The notes beneath the pieces were generated by a model, which saw only the letters and a list, made by a program, of their open reading frames with translations, was not told where the DNA came from and ran no database searches. A stretch of 64,000 nucleotides of DNA, from contig CAJUNH010000002.1 in the NCBI GenBank assembly GCA_910587795.1, forward strand, positions 144,560 through 208,559. The letters run 5' to 3'. Numbering within the stretch: position 1 is the first letter of the stretch; every line of letters starts with the position of its first letter. Position numbers and translations under genes: made by a program. Shown here one piece after another: positions 45,095 through 54,881 of this stretch. This DNA is from an uncultured Christensenellaceae bacterium. GTDB taxonomy: Bacteria > Bacillota > Clostridia > Christensenellales > CAG-314.

Positions 45095-46249
45095 ATGAGC
45101 AAAGACAGAATCAGTATCAATCAATATGCGTTGATGTACTTGTTGCTTATTGCGGGAGGCAAATTTCTTAATTTGCCTTCGATTCTTGCCGCCGACGTAG
45201 GGCACGACAGTTGGCTTACAATAGCGTTTTCTTTTGTGTGGGACGCAGTTTGCTTGGTTTTTTTGCTGTGGGCAATAAAAATAAATAAGGACAGTCAGCT
45301 GGATTTATCCGCAATATTAAGTAAAACGGTCGGCAAAGTCGTATCGAAAATCGTACTTGTAATCTTTTTCGTAATGTTTGTCGTCCGCACAAATATATTG
45401 CTGGCGGCTTGTTACAAAATGTTTGCCGTAACCTTTGACGTATCCACAAACTGGATTGTGTTTGTTCTGCCCGTTGTTGCGTTATCGGTACTTACGTTAA
45501 AACTGGGTTTTACCTCAGTAGCAAGGGCAAGTCAGCTGCTGTTCGGTATCATATTTATCTGCGTGGTTTCGCTGCTGTTTTCGCCGATAGCGCAAGTGGA
45601 ATTCGGTTCGCTGCTTCCCATAGGCGAAGCGGGCTGGGGCAAAATATTTTCCACGTCCTTTTTGCGCAGTTTTTGGTTTACCGATTACGTATTTATCTAC
45701 TTGCTGCTGGATAACGTCAAAGTCAAAAACAAAGTGTTCAGTCCCGTGCTGACAGCTTTTGCCGTAGGCGCGGTTTTGACGGTGGCAATGAACGCGATTT
45801 TCGTAGCGCTGTACGGAAGTTTGGCTTCGCAGTTCGATTTGGCAATGAGCAAAATAGGCGTGCATTTTGTGTCAAATTCCTCAAACGGACGTTGGGACTG
45901 GCTGACGCTTTCGGTGTGGCTTATATCGGTGTTTATTAAAATAGTGGTATTTTTCTACTGCGCGTATAAATGTTTGGAAAAAATATTTGAATTTAACAGC
46001 GATAAAATCAACTTTTGGGCGGTTGGCGCAATTACGTTGCTGTATATGCTGCCTATGTTTATATCCACAGAGATTGCGTTAAACACCGTAGTGCAGTACG
46101 GACTGTTGGTGTTTGCGCTCGTTCAATATGTGCTTCCTATTGCAATGCCGTTTCTTACAAAGGCGGCGCAGATAAAAACAGCCGCGGAAAAAGGCGAACA
46201 GCCGCAAAAGGCGTCCGCAGACAAGGTAAAGGAGAAAATCGGTGTATAA
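45095..46249 (+). CDS. gerB: Spore germination permease, GerB type (B subunit)
   Basis: The 384-residue B subunit, an amino-acid-permease-like membrane protein with about ten transmembrane segments. In characterised receptors it forms the germinant-binding pocket. The N-terminal motif S-I-N-Q-Y-A-L-M-Y-L-L and the rest of the topology fit the family. The start is 1 bp after the gerA stop. A charged ~25-residue tail follows the last segment. Which germinant is sensed cannot be inferred. Confidence 0.93.
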   Translation: MSKDRISINQYALMYLLLIAGGKFLNLPSILAADVGHDSWLTIAFSFVWDAVCLVFLLWAIKINKDSQLDLSAILSKTVGKVVSKIVLVIFFVMFVVRTNILLAACYKMFAVTFDVSTNWIVFVLPVVALSVLTLKLGFTSVARASQLLFGIIFICVVSLLFSPIAQVEFGSLLPIGEAGWGKIFSTSFLRSFWFTDYVFIYLLLDNVKVKNKVFSPVLTAFAVGAVLTVAMNAIFVALYGSLASQFDLAMSKIGVHFVSNSSNGRWDWLTLSVWLISVFIKIVVFFYCAYKCLEKIFEFNSDKINFWAVGAITLLYMLPMFISTEIALNTVVQYGLLVFALVQYVLPIAMPFLTKAAQIKTAAEKGEQPQKASADKVKEKIGV

Positions 46250-47366
46250 CATAAAAAAAGTGTTTATATTTATTGCGGTTGTAGTTTTAATCGCGCTAAT
46301 TGCCGGAAGCTTTGTGGGCGAAGATCTTGTAGGCAGGGCGATAATAATCGGCTTAGGGATAGATACCTGCGAAGAAGGCGTAAGGGTTACGGCGGAAATC
46401 GTCAGTCCCGCCAGCAGCGGCGAACAAATCGGTACGTTCAGCAAAACAGTATCCGCCGACGGAAAAAGTTTGGCTACCGCAATATCCCGTATTGCAGAGC
46501 TTACGGGTAAGGAAGCATCGCTGGGCAGATGTTTAATTGTAATATTCGGGCAGAATTACTATGAACAGCGGGATTTATCAAACGAAATAGAATTCCTTAT
46601 CATGAGCGACAGTTTTAAGGAGAGTTCCGTTATATGCTGCGCCGAAGGCTCGGCGGAGGAAATGTTTAATAAGGGCGCAGCAATGTCGCAAGGGGTGTCG
46701 CTGACGTTGTCCTCTATGTTTAAAACGCAAACAAAGCAAACCGCAATAGTAACAAATACGCTGCTGCAATATACGTTAAGCCAGCGCAGTTTGCTTAAAA
46801 CCGGATATATGAATCAAGTTCGGTTTATTCCGTCTAATAACGTCAACACTAACGAACCGGATAAAGCGCAGGGATATTTCGATTTGCGTAATATTGCAAT
46901 ATTCGGAGAAAATAAGTATATGTGTATGCTGAGCGATGCCGAAATACGCGGACTGGCGCTGTTAAACGCCGACGTTATAGGCAGTACTTTTGTGTGTACG
47001 GAAGACGACAAACAGCTGACCGTTACAATAAACAGCAAGAATATCGGTTTAAGCTTAAATCAGGACGATACCGTAAAATGCAAAATCGAACTTATGGGCA
47101 AAGTGGTCCGCACCGACAGCGGCGAAGTGGAAGGTCCGCTTGTGTCGCAGGATACAAAAGACTTGTCTCCGCAGGTTATAGAAGATATAGTAAAGCAGGC
47201 AACAGAGGACGTAAACGCACTGTTGGAAAAACAGCGGGAATATAATTTCGACGTTGTAAAACTTCACGAAACTTTCCGCAGAAAAAACGGCGACAGCAAG
47301 CAGCTTGACGAGCTTGCCACGGCGGATATTAAAGTTGAACTGAACGTCACTTTTAAAGAAAAGTAG
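46242..47366 (+). CDS. gerC: Ger(x)C family germination protein, no lipobox Cys
   Basis: The 374-residue C subunit. Members are normally lipoproteins whose lipid anchor matters for receptor function. Here the N-terminal hydrophobic segment (residues 7-25) is followed by A-G-S-F-V-G, with no Cys before residue 43; a lipobox is absent, so it would be held by an uncleaved anchor or cleaved and released. The three C-terminal GerAC domain segments, including T-S-L-x-Q-Y-type pieces, are recognisable. The GTG start follows AAAGGAG and overlaps gerB by 8 bp. Confidence 0.88.
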   Translation: MYNIKKVFIFIAVVVLIALIAGSFVGEDLVGRAIIIGLGIDTCEEGVRVTAEIVSPASSGEQIGTFSKTVSADGKSLATAISRIAELTGKEASLGRCLIVIFGQNYYEQRDLSNEIEFLIMSDSFKESSVICCAEGSAEEMFNKGAAMSQGVSLTLSSMFKTQTKQTAIVTNTLLQYTLSQRSLLKTGYMNQVRFIPSNNVNTNEPDKAQGYFDLRNIAIFGENKYMCMLSDAEIRGLALLNADVIGSTFVCTEDDKQLTVTINSKNIGLSLNQDDTVKCKIELMGKVVRTDSGEVEGPLVSQDTKDLSPQVIEDIVKQATEDVNALLEKQREYNFDVVKLHETFRRKNGDSKQLDELATADIKVELNVTFKEK

Positions 47367-47543
47367 TCGTTAGAAAATTTAACGGCGGCGGTGTTTTTTA
47401 TTAAATTTTTTAGCCGTAACATTGCCTTCGCCGTAAGTTTTTTAAAGGCTCTGCGGTTAGCAAGAATATATTAAAATATTAAATAGTTGTGTTTTCTCGT
47501 TGCCGCACATAATTGACTATATTTTTGCATTGTGCTAAAATTA

Positions 47544-47588
47544 ACTATCATAGCCGTATGTTTTTAGCGGCTGTGATAGTTTTTTTTG
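47544..47588 (+). terminator. ger operon terminator
   Basis: ACTATCA(T)AGCCG pairs with CGGCT(G)TGATAGT and is followed by about eight T. Confidence 0.85.
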
Positions 47589-47646
47589 CTTTGCAGTAAT
47601 TGACCGTATTTTGCGGTTGAATTTTTTTGTACGGTACGGTTAAATT

Positions 47647-48522
47647 ATGAAAGGTTTAATTATAACGAATCCTTACGACTATTCTCTTGCAAACCGCCGC
47701 AAGGTCGGCAGAATGGTAAGCGAATTTGAAAATTTAAAGGTTTCAACCGAGGTTGTTGCAAACGATAAATTTTTGGCGTATTTGGATAAAGGTAAAGCCA
47801 AAGCGGACGTCAGGGCAGACTTTGCGCTGTATTTCGACAAAGATAAATACGTTGCGCAGCTGCTGGAAATGTGCGGAATCAGGGTGTTTAACAGTTCGCA
47901 GGCTCTTGCCGTTTGCGACGATAAAATGCAAACGCACATTGCTCTTGCTAACTGCGGTATACCTATGCCTACAACGCTTGCGGGTACGTTATGTTATAAT
48001 CCTCGGGGTAAGCTGCAATACTCTTATTTAAAACAAGCGGCGGATACGTTGGATTTTCCTCTTGTAGTAAAGGAATGTTACGGCAGTTACGGCGAACAGG
48101 TTTATCTTGCAAAAACCATGGACGAACTTGTACTAATAACGGAACGCATTAAATTCAAGCCTTATATATTTCAGCAGTTTGCCGCCGACAGTGCGGGGAA
48201 AGATATGCGCGTTATAGTGATAGGCGGCAAAACGGTGTGCGGTATGATTAGGCAGTCTGTAAACGGCGATTTCCGTTCCAATACGCAGCTGGGCGGTAAA
48301 GCAGCCGCGTGCGACGTTCCTCGGGATATTGCATTGCTGTGCGAACGCGTTTCCAAAATAATAGGTTTGGATTACTGCGGCGTGGATATATTATTGTCTT
48401 CTGCGCCTATGGTATGCGAGGTAAACAGCAACGCTATGTTTAATGCTATGGAACAGTCGTCGGGCGTAAACGTTGCCCGTAAATACTGCGAACACATAAT
48501 ACGGACAGTCAATAACGCCTAG
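47647..48522 (+). CDS. RimK/LysX-like ATP-grasp ligase
   Basis: A 291-residue ATP-grasp enzyme that would join a carboxylate to an amine using ATP. The RimK-like features are the N-terminal Rossmann-like domain, the nucleotide-binding V-V-K-E-C-Y-G-S-Y-G near 143, R-V-I-V-I-G-G near 190, and the metal-binding C-E-V-N-S-N near 258. Related enzymes make poly-glutamate tails, LysW conjugates or peptide cofactors, but substrate cannot be told. It is a single gene before an aminopeptidase gene. No good ribosome site is visible except weak purine-rich sequence. Confidence 0.88.
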   Translation: MKGLIITNPYDYSLANRRKVGRMVSEFENLKVSTEVVANDKFLAYLDKGKAKADVRADFALYFDKDKYVAQLLEMCGIRVFNSSQALAVCDDKMQTHIALANCGIPMPTTLAGTLCYNPRGKLQYSYLKQAADTLDFPLVVKECYGSYGEQVYLAKTMDELVLITERIKFKPYIFQQFAADSAGKDMRVIVIGGKTVCGMIRQSVNGDFRSNTQLGGKAAACDVPRDIALLCERVSKIIGLDYCGVDILLSSAPMVCEVNSNAMFNAMEQSSGVNVARKYCEHIIRTVNNA

Positions 48523-48590
48523 ACGGTTTTACGGCTTATCAGTCAAAATTTAATACAAAAGACGGACATCGGGGATACAGGGAGAGATAT

Positions 48591-49835
48591 ATGAATTTAC
48601 ATCAATTTTTAAACACAAGTTATACGGCGTTTCATTCTGCGGCGAATTTGCGTACAATATACGAAGAAAGCGGCTTTGTCCGTCTTACATTGGGCGAACA
48701 GTGGAACTTAAAGCGCGGAGGCAAATATTACGTTACCCGCAACGACAGCTCTGTTATCGCTTTTAAAGTAGGGAAAAAAAACGTATTTAATATTGCGGAA
48801 AGCCACACGGACAGTCCTTGCTTTAAAATTAAAGGCAGTAAACTGATGGTAAACGACGTTGTTCGTTTAAATACGGAAAAATACGGCGGCGGGTTGCTTT
48901 ATACGTATTTCGACCGTCCTTTAAAAGTGGCGGGACGTTTGGTTACGGAAACGGCAAACGGCGTACAAAGCAGTTTGGCGGTAAGCGGCTACAATGTGGT
49001 AATCCCCAGCTTGGCAATACACCAAAACCGCGCCGTAAACGACGGTTTTGCGGTAAATCCGCAAGTAGACACTTTGCCGTTGTTTGCCAAGCAGTCTGCC
49101 GATTTATATGCAACTCTTACAAAAGATACCGTATTGGACGCAGACTTGTACGTTGTCCCCGCAACGGAAACGTTTTACGCCGGAGTCAACGGAGAATTTT
49201 TGTGTTCGGCGCGTTTGGATAACCTTACAAGCGCATATACCTCGGCGCAGGCGTTAATAAACTGCGTTCCGTCGTCTATTGCGGTTGCAGCGTGTTTGGA
49301 TAACGAGGAAATAGGCAGCGGTACCCGTCAAGGTTCTCCGTCTTTTATCGAACAGACGCTACAAGCGATTTGTACGGCGCTGAATTTAAGCGGCGAACAG
49401 TGTCTTGCCGCACGCGAAAACGGTTTTGTGCTATCGGTGGATAACGGTCACGCCCGTCACCCCGCGCATACGGAAAAAGCGGACGGCACGGCGTATGCCG
49501 TTATGGGCGGCGGCGTAACTATCAAACATCACGTCAATTACGCAACGGACGGGCTTACTTCGGCTATGCTTAAAAAACTGCTTGCCGACAGCGGTATAAA
49601 GTATCAGGACTTGTATAACCGCAGCGATATGAGCTGCGGCACTACTTTGGGGTTGGCAACGTCCCGACAGCTGGGTATGCGCGTGTGCGATATCGGTATT
49701 GCGCAGTTGGCAATGCATTCCGCCTGCGAAACGTGCATGACGGAAGACGTTGAGGCAATGCAAAGTTGTTTGTCTGTGTTTTTGTCGGCGGATATCTGCG
49801 GTGCGGACGGCGAAGTTACAATTATTAAAAAATAA
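48591..49835 (+). CDS. M18 family aminopeptidase
   Basis: A 414-residue metalloaminopeptidase of family M18, usually cutting N-terminal Asp/Glu or other residues in the cytoplasm as a dodecamer. Metal-binding motifs include A-E-S-H-T-D-S-P, the conserved D-N-E-E-I-G-S-G-T-R around residue 238, and a C-terminal M-H-S-A-C-E. The start follows GGGAGAG. It lies about 70 bp downstream of the ATP-grasp gene. Confidence 0.93.
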   Translation: MNLHQFLNTSYTAFHSAANLRTIYEESGFVRLTLGEQWNLKRGGKYYVTRNDSSVIAFKVGKKNVFNIAESHTDSPCFKIKGSKLMVNDVVRLNTEKYGGGLLYTYFDRPLKVAGRLVTETANGVQSSLAVSGYNVVIPSLAIHQNRAVNDGFAVNPQVDTLPLFAKQSADLYATLTKDTVLDADLYVVPATETFYAGVNGEFLCSARLDNLTSAYTSAQALINCVPSSIAVAACLDNEEIGSGTRQGSPSFIEQTLQAICTALNLSGEQCLAARENGFVLSVDNGHARHPAHTEKADGTAYAVMGGGVTIKHHVNYATDGLTSAMLKKLLADSGIKYQDLYNRSDMSCGTTLGLATSRQLGMRVCDIGIAQLAMHSACETCMTEDVEAMQSCLSVFLSADICGADGEVTIIKK

Positions 49836-49953
49836 AACGTAATTTTTAATAGCATAATGAGGCAAAAACAGTTTTTATAACGTAAAATATTTTGCAGCGT
49901 TAAAAGGTATAAAACAGGTTTGCTTGTTTTAAAGTACGTCGGGAGGATGATTT

Positions 49954-51618
49954 ATGAACGATTATATGCAGTCTTATGATTTGTGGCTAAAAAAAGCGAC
50001 TGATAGGGACGTGCAAAAGAGCTTGCGCGCAATGGATAATGCAGAAATAAAAAATGCGTTTTCCAAAGACTTGTCTTTCGGTACGGGGGGACTGCGCGGA
50101 GTTATGAGCGCAGGCACGGACAGGATGAACGTATACACCGTTTACCGCGCAACAGAGGGACTTGCGCAGTATATGTTGCGCTACGGCAAGAAATCCTGCG
50201 CCGTCACCTACGACTCGCGCCTTAACAGCAAACTGTTCAGTCAAATAACGGCGGCAACGCTTGCTTCACACGGCATAAAAGTTTACGTCACAAAGGAATG
50301 TATGCCTACTCCGTTTTTATCGTTTATTGTCAGGCTTTTAGGCTGCGATACGGGCGTAAACGTAACGGCAAGCCACAATCCGTCTGCATACAACGGCTAT
50401 AAAGTATACGACGGCAGCGGCTGTCAGCTTACGGACGAAGCGGCGGAGGAGCTTACGGGATATATCGGCAAAGTAGATATGTTTGCTTGTCCTCTGCCGA
50501 AGTTTACCGACTACGAAGGGAAAAATATCACATACATAGACGGCGGCGCGGAGCGTAAATATATAGATAACGTGGCGGCTCAAAGCTTGGGTTCTGCCGA
50601 CGGACTTACCGCTGTGTATACTCCTCTTAACGGCGCGGGCTACCGTATCGTGCCCGAAACGCTGAGGCGTATAGGTTTAAAAGATTTGACCGTAGTAAAG
50701 GAACAGTCTTTTCCGGACGGAAATTTCGTCACTTGTCCGTATCCTAATCCCGAAAAAACCGAAGCGTTGGAATATGCAAAAGTTTTGGCGGAAAAAACGC
50801 AAAGCGATATAGTAATAGCCAACGATCCCGACAGCGATCGACTGGGAGTAATGGCTCAGGACGGCAATAAGTACGTGCAGCTGTCGGGCAACGAGGTCGG
50901 CGTTTTGATGTGCGATTACATTTTGTCGAACCTTGCGTCAAGCGGAAAAATGCCGCAAAATCCTATTGTTGTTAAAACTATCGTCACAAGTAAAATGGTG
51001 GACGACGTGTGCGCGGCGTACGGCGCGGAAGTTAAAAACGTGCTTACGGGATTTAAATATATCGGCGACGTAATAAACAAGTTGGATCGGGCAAATCAAG
51101 CGGACAGATTTGTGTTCGGCTTTGAGGAAAGCTGCGGATACTTAAAAGGAACCTATGTGCGCGATAAGGACGGCGTAGTTGCTGCGGCGTTGATAGCGGA
51201 ATGCGCCGCTTTCAATAAACGCAACGGCAAAACGCTTTGCGACAGACTAAGAGAACTGTACGCGCAATACGGCGATTATTTGCTTGTAACGGTAAGCTAC
51301 CGCTTTGAGGGCGCGGACGGCGCGCAGGTTAAGCAGCAGCTGCTTACCTCCTTGCGAAATAAACCTTTTTCGGATATTGCGGGCAGTAAAGTTACGCATT
51401 ACTGCGACTATCTCACCTGCGATACGGGTTTGCCTAAATCTAACGTTATGCAGTTTAATTGCGAAGACGGCAGTCAGCTTATTATACGTCCCAGCGGAAC
51501 CGAGCCGTTGATTAAATGTTATATGACGGCAAACGGCAGTCCGCAGAGTAACGAACGGCGTATCGAAGCAATAAAGTCTGTGTTGGAAAATATGTTTTTA
51601 AGTAAAAACGGTAATTAA
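49954..51618 (+). CDS. pgcA: Phosphoglucomutase/phosphomannomutase
   Basis: A 554-residue alpha-D-phosphohexomutase that interconverts glucose-1- and glucose-6-phosphate (or the mannose pair), feeding cell-wall and glycogen precursors. The phosphoserine loop T-A-S-H-N-P-S near residue 144, the metal loop N-D-P-D-S-D-R near 290, the sugar loop G-F-E-E-S-C-G near 390 and the phosphate-binding R-P-S-G-T-E-P near 511 are all there. The start follows GGGAGG. Length fits the PgcA-like subgroup. Confidence 0.93.
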   Translation: MNDYMQSYDLWLKKATDRDVQKSLRAMDNAEIKNAFSKDLSFGTGGLRGVMSAGTDRMNVYTVYRATEGLAQYMLRYGKKSCAVTYDSRLNSKLFSQITAATLASHGIKVYVTKECMPTPFLSFIVRLLGCDTGVNVTASHNPSAYNGYKVYDGSGCQLTDEAAEELTGYIGKVDMFACPLPKFTDYEGKNITYIDGGAERKYIDNVAAQSLGSADGLTAVYTPLNGAGYRIVPETLRRIGLKDLTVVKEQSFPDGNFVTCPYPNPEKTEALEYAKVLAEKTQSDIVIANDPDSDRLGVMAQDGNKYVQLSGNEVGVLMCDYILSNLASSGKMPQNPIVVKTIVTSKMVDDVCAAYGAEVKNVLTGFKYIGDVINKLDRANQADRFVFGFEESCGYLKGTYVRDKDGVVAAALIAECAAFNKRNGKTLCDRLRELYAQYGDYLLVTVSYRFEGADGAQVKQQLLTSLRNKPFSDIAGSKVTHYCDYLTCDTGLPKSNVMQFNCEDGSQLIIRPSGTEPLIKCYMTANGSPQSNERRIEAIKSVLENMFLSKNGN

Positions 51619-51735
51619 AAAGAATAAAGTAAAAATGTTGTGCAATACGCGGTTTAACCGAATTTTATATTGTCGGTATGTCGCTGAAATACCGAACGTA
51701 TCAAACTTAGCAGAAAAACGCTTTGCGGAGAACAT

Positions 51736-52389
51736 ATGAAAAAAACTTTTAATACGCTGAATATAGTTACTACGGCAATGCTGTGCGCATTAGGCGTAAT
51801 AGCTGCTTCTACTCTGCACCATTTGGCGGGGCAGGAAACGGCTTCGCTGTTTAGCGCAATGCACTTGCCCGTATTTTTAGCGGGTATTCTTTGCGGACCG
51901 TGGCTGGGGCTTATCTGCGGCGTATTATCTCCGTTGGTTTCGTTTATGTCCGGCGGACGTCCCCCTTTTCCAAACGGATTGATTCCTATGATGGCGGAAT
52001 TGACTGTGTACGGATTTTTATCGGGAATGCTTAGGCGCGTTTTTCTTAAAAACCCTAAAACAAACAAATTTTCGTCTGTGTTGGCGCTGATTATATCTAT
52101 GGTTGCGGGGCGCGTGCTGTCGGCGTTTATCAGCGCAATATTTTTGGCAGTAAATAACCAAACGTCCTACTTTGTAAATCTGGGCGTAAGTATGCTGGGC
52201 AAATTTACCTCTACTTGGGCGGGGATTATCGTACAGCTTGTGCTTATACCCGCTATATTGTTTGCGTTGCAGCGCAGCGGAGTTTTGCTTAAATATTTGC
52301 CCGACAGTTTAGCTGTGCCGAAAGTTATCAAACAAAGCAAAACGGAAGAACAGTACGGTCAATCGGGTCAAGATCAACCGACCGAATAA
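51736..52389 (+). CDS. ECF transporter S component
   Basis: A 217-residue membrane protein that would be the substrate-binding subunit of an energy-coupling factor importer, working with a shared AAT module encoded elsewhere. It has six or so hydrophobic segments and the family pattern H-L-P-V-F-L-A-G-I-L-C-G-P-W-L-G-L near residue 45, typical of BioY/ThiT/PanT-like S components. The vitamin cannot be assigned. A polar ~25-residue tail follows the last segment. It is a single gene and ends at a terminator. Confidence 0.85.
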   Translation: MKKTFNTLNIVTTAMLCALGVIAASTLHHLAGQETASLFSAMHLPVFLAGILCGPWLGLICGVLSPLVSFMSGGRPPFPNGLIPMMAELTVYGFLSGMLRRVFLKNPKTNKFSSVLALIISMVAGRVLSAFISAIFLAVNNQTSYFVNLGVSMLGKFTSTWAGIIVQLVLIPAILFALQRSGVLLKYLPDSLAVPKVIKQSKTEEQYGQSGQDQPTE

Positions 52390-52427
52390 AACATTATATC
52401 AAAAGATAATTAAATAAATGTATACAA

Positions 52428-52465
52428 AAAAGCATTTCCCGTCTAAGAGAAAAATGCTTTTTTAA
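52428..52465 (+). terminator. ECF S component terminator
   Basis: AAAAGCATTT pairs with AAATGCTTTT and is followed by T. Confidence 0.75.
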
Positions 52466-52570
52466 ATATGTAAATATTGTCGTTACTCTCGATAATATAT
52501 GCAGTTAATAAGTAAAGTTATTTTGCAGATTTTCTGCTATGCAAACGCAAAATTCGTTAAATTTAATAAA

Positions 52571-52613
52571 GCGTACCTAAAAAGTTAAACGCTTAACGTG
52601 GTACGCATTTTTT
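52571..52613. terminator. Hairpin after the ABC permease gene
   Basis: GCGTACC (52571-52577) pairs with GGTACGC (52600-52606), then ATTTTTT. The loop contains AAAAAGTTAAACGCTT, shared with the hairpin at 975-1008. Confidence 0.65.
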
Positions 52614-52652
52614 ATGCCGCGTTTGCGGAATGATATAATAATACTTGCGGTA

Positions 52653-53465
52653 TTATTTAAGGTCCGCTTTTTTAAAGGTAAAATACCCGCTTACAGCAAA
52701 TACGGCGGTAAATACGCACATATACAGTATGTTCATCCCTACTATCACGCCGTCGATGTTTGCAGGGTTGTATTGCGACATATTTATAAACGGTATCCAG
52801 CGTAATGATCCCGTTTGCATAACTTTTCCTTGCATTGTAAGTACCATTTCCACAATTATCAAAATGCTTTGTACAATGGACGGAACAAAAATGCATATCA
52901 GCAAGGGAAACAATATCGTTGCCCATTGTTTGCGCACGCCAAACAAAAACATACAAACGCAGGTTTGTACAAACATAACGGCAATCAACCCCAGTGCAAA
53001 GGAGCATAAGCAAGCGGAAATAATATCGCCTGCGGATAAGCTGCCAAAACCGAAAATCGTTGCGCCGAACAGTAACGACGTAATAAAAAACATCGAAAGA
53101 TAAGTTGCCGCAATAATCAGAGCCGTAATAAGATAACTAAAATACAGCTGAGCGCGGGATTTGTTTGCCAACATAACGTTGCGCATTGTGCCGTCGGCAA
53201 ATTCGCGGCTGAGTAACACTGCGGACGTAATTAAGGATAACAGCATTGCGTCGCTTGCAACGGTTGTCATTTGCTGCAATAACGACGAAGTAACGTCCAA
53301 TCCCAGCATATCAAGCATGCCGCCGCTTACGTCTCCCGCTATTGCGGATACAACTAGAGTAAGCAAAATATCCAATAACGGTATTGCCGCCGATAAGCCG
53401 AACATTACCCAAAACAAAACGCTCTTTTTAATACGGTACAATTCTACTTTAATTATATTTATCAT
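52653..53465 (-). CDS. ABC-2 type transporter permease
   Basis: A 270-residue permease with six transmembrane segments, the partner of the ATPase encoded just upstream. The N-terminus (INIIKVELYRIKKS) is typical of ABC-2 exporters related to lantibiotic-immunity or drug-efflux pairs. A long extracellular loop lies around residues 40-75. The start at 53465 follows CGGAGGC and overlaps the ATPase stop by 4 bp (ATGA). Substrate unknown. Confidence 0.9.
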   Translation of the reverse strand: MINIIKVELYRIKKSVLFWVMFGLSAAIPLLDILLTLVVSAIAGDVSGGMLDMLGLDVTSSLLQQMTTVASDAMLLSLITSAVLLSREFADGTMRNVMLANKSRAQLYFSYLITALIIAATYLSMFFITSLLFGATIFGFGSLSAGDIISACLCSFALGLIAVMFVQTCVCMFLFGVRKQWATILFPLLICIFVPSIVQSILIIVEMVLTMQGKVMQTGSLRWIPFINMSQYNPANIDGVIVGMNILYMCVFTAVFAVSGYFTFKKADLK

Positions 53466-54373
53466 AAATTGCCTCCGTTGCTGTGGGCGCTGCGCACAAT
53501 TTCCAAGTAGTAGTCTTCTAACGCGTCGCCTGCCTGCGTAAAGTTCTTTACGGTTACGCCTGCCTGAGCAAGGGTTAACATTACTTGTGTAATCGGCAGC
53601 GGCGTGGTTAGCATTATTTGGTTGTTGCCGCAAATTTTTGCTTCGCCTGCATCTTTTAACGCCTGCAAAGCGGTAACGGTATCTTCCACAAATAAACGTA
53701 CGCGTACGCCCTGTACGTTTTTAAGTTCGTCCGCAGTAATTCTCTTTAAGATTTTGCCCTGATCCATTATATAAAACTCGTTTGCCAGCTTGCCCAGTTC
53801 GGACAAAATATGGCTGGATATTACAATGGTCACGCCCATTTCCGTATTCAGTTTTACAAACAGTTCGCGCATGTCCGCTATGCCTTGCGGATCCAGTCCG
53901 TTTGTCGGTTCGTCCAATAACAGCAGCTGCGGTTTGCCTACCAAAGTCATTGCTATTGCCAAACGCTGTTTCATACCCAGCGAATAATTTTTTACGGGAC
54001 GTTTGGAATTCGGGTCCAGTCCTACAAGCGTGATAGTGCGCGCAAGGTGACTTTTATCTACGCTCAGTCCAAGCAAAATACTTTGCGCGGTAAGGTTATC
54101 CATTGCGGACATACCGCCGTATATGGACGGACGTTCGACTATTGCCGCCACGTCGCTGTCCGCGCGTTTTTGTCCTGCTAGCAGTTTAAACGAGCCGGAC
54201 GTAGGAGTTACAAGTCCCGTCAGCATACGTATAAGAGTTGTTTTGCCCGCGCCGTTTTGTCCCACCAAACCGACTATTGCGCCCCGTTCGATTTGTAAGC
54301 TTACGTCGCTTACCGCAACCTTGCCGCCGTATACTTTGGTAAGATTTTCGGTAGAGATTATTATGTCTGCCAA
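53462..54373 (-). CDS. ABC transporter ATP-binding protein
   Basis: A 303-residue ATPase of the ABC-2/drug-export class. Walker A is G-Q-N-G-A-G-K-T-T near residue 38, the signature Y-S-L-G-M-K-Q-R near 130, and Walker B L-L-L-L-D-E-P near 150. I choose the TTG at 54373: GGAGG lies 8 bp upstream, and a promoter (-10 at 54405-54410) lies inside the longer frame, excluding an upstream start. The gene overlaps the permease start by 4 bp. The pair could export a peptide, lipid or drug. Confidence 0.92.
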   Translation of the reverse strand: MADIIISTENLTKVYGGKVAVSDVSLQIERGAIVGLVGQNGAGKTTLIRMLTGLVTPTSGSFKLLAGQKRADSDVAAIVERPSIYGGMSAMDNLTAQSILLGLSVDKSHLARTITLVGLDPNSKRPVKNYSLGMKQRLAIAMTLVGKPQLLLLDEPTNGLDPQGIADMRELFVKLNTEMGVTIVISSHILSELGKLANEFYIMDQGKILKRITADELKNVQGVRVRLFVEDTVTALQALKDAGEAKICGNNQIMLTTPLPITQVMLTLAQAGVTVKNFTQAGDALEDYYLEIVRSAHSNGGNL

Positions 54374-54404
54374 GATAATTTCCTCCGTTAAAAAATACAC
54401 GTAT

Positions 54405-54433
54405 AGTATACAACAAATAATTGTATTATGCAA
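54405..54433 (-). promoter_or_regulatory. Promoter of the ABC exporter operon
   Basis: Minus strand: TTGCAT (54428-54433), 17 bp, TATACT (54405-54410), giving a leader of about 25 nt to the TTG start. Confidence 0.72.
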
Positions 54434-54816
54434 CACGCTTGCGCAGATTCTTATTTTTTTGCAAACGCGGTAAGTAAGATAGTTCGCATAGTCGGCAAGC
54501 TTTTTTTCTCGGCAGTAATATCGCATATCCGAGTTTCCGAAAAAATCGGTTTAGTTGTTCTGCGGACGTCTGTTGTCGGCTTAAAATTTTTACTATCGGG
54601 TATTGTTTGCATTATATAAAATAAGTAAGTTATTGCGACAGGATAATATTTTTTTACGGTTGCATAAGCGTATCCTGACGAAGGACTACGGAGCATTTTG
54701 AAACAATCGGGTTGATACGATAAACAAGTTTAATTAAAGACTGCTTTTATACTAAAATTTTAAAACACCGCTTTCCGCTTTCTTTCGTTTGCTCCCGACA
54801 AAGGGCTTTCGCCGTC
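54434..54816. other. Gene-free stretch
   Basis: Short frames here have no ribosome site or recognisable product. No RNA gene seen. Confidence 0.5.
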
Positions 54817-54845
54817 TTGACCGTTATATAAAACTGTGGTAAACT
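54817..54845 (+). promoter_or_regulatory. nagA promoter
   Basis: TTGACC at 54817-54822, 17 bp, TAAACT at 54840-54845, preceded by TGG (extended -10). Confidence 0.7.
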
Positions 54846-54881
54846 TTATGCGTAATTTTTTATAATCACGGAGGTATCGCG

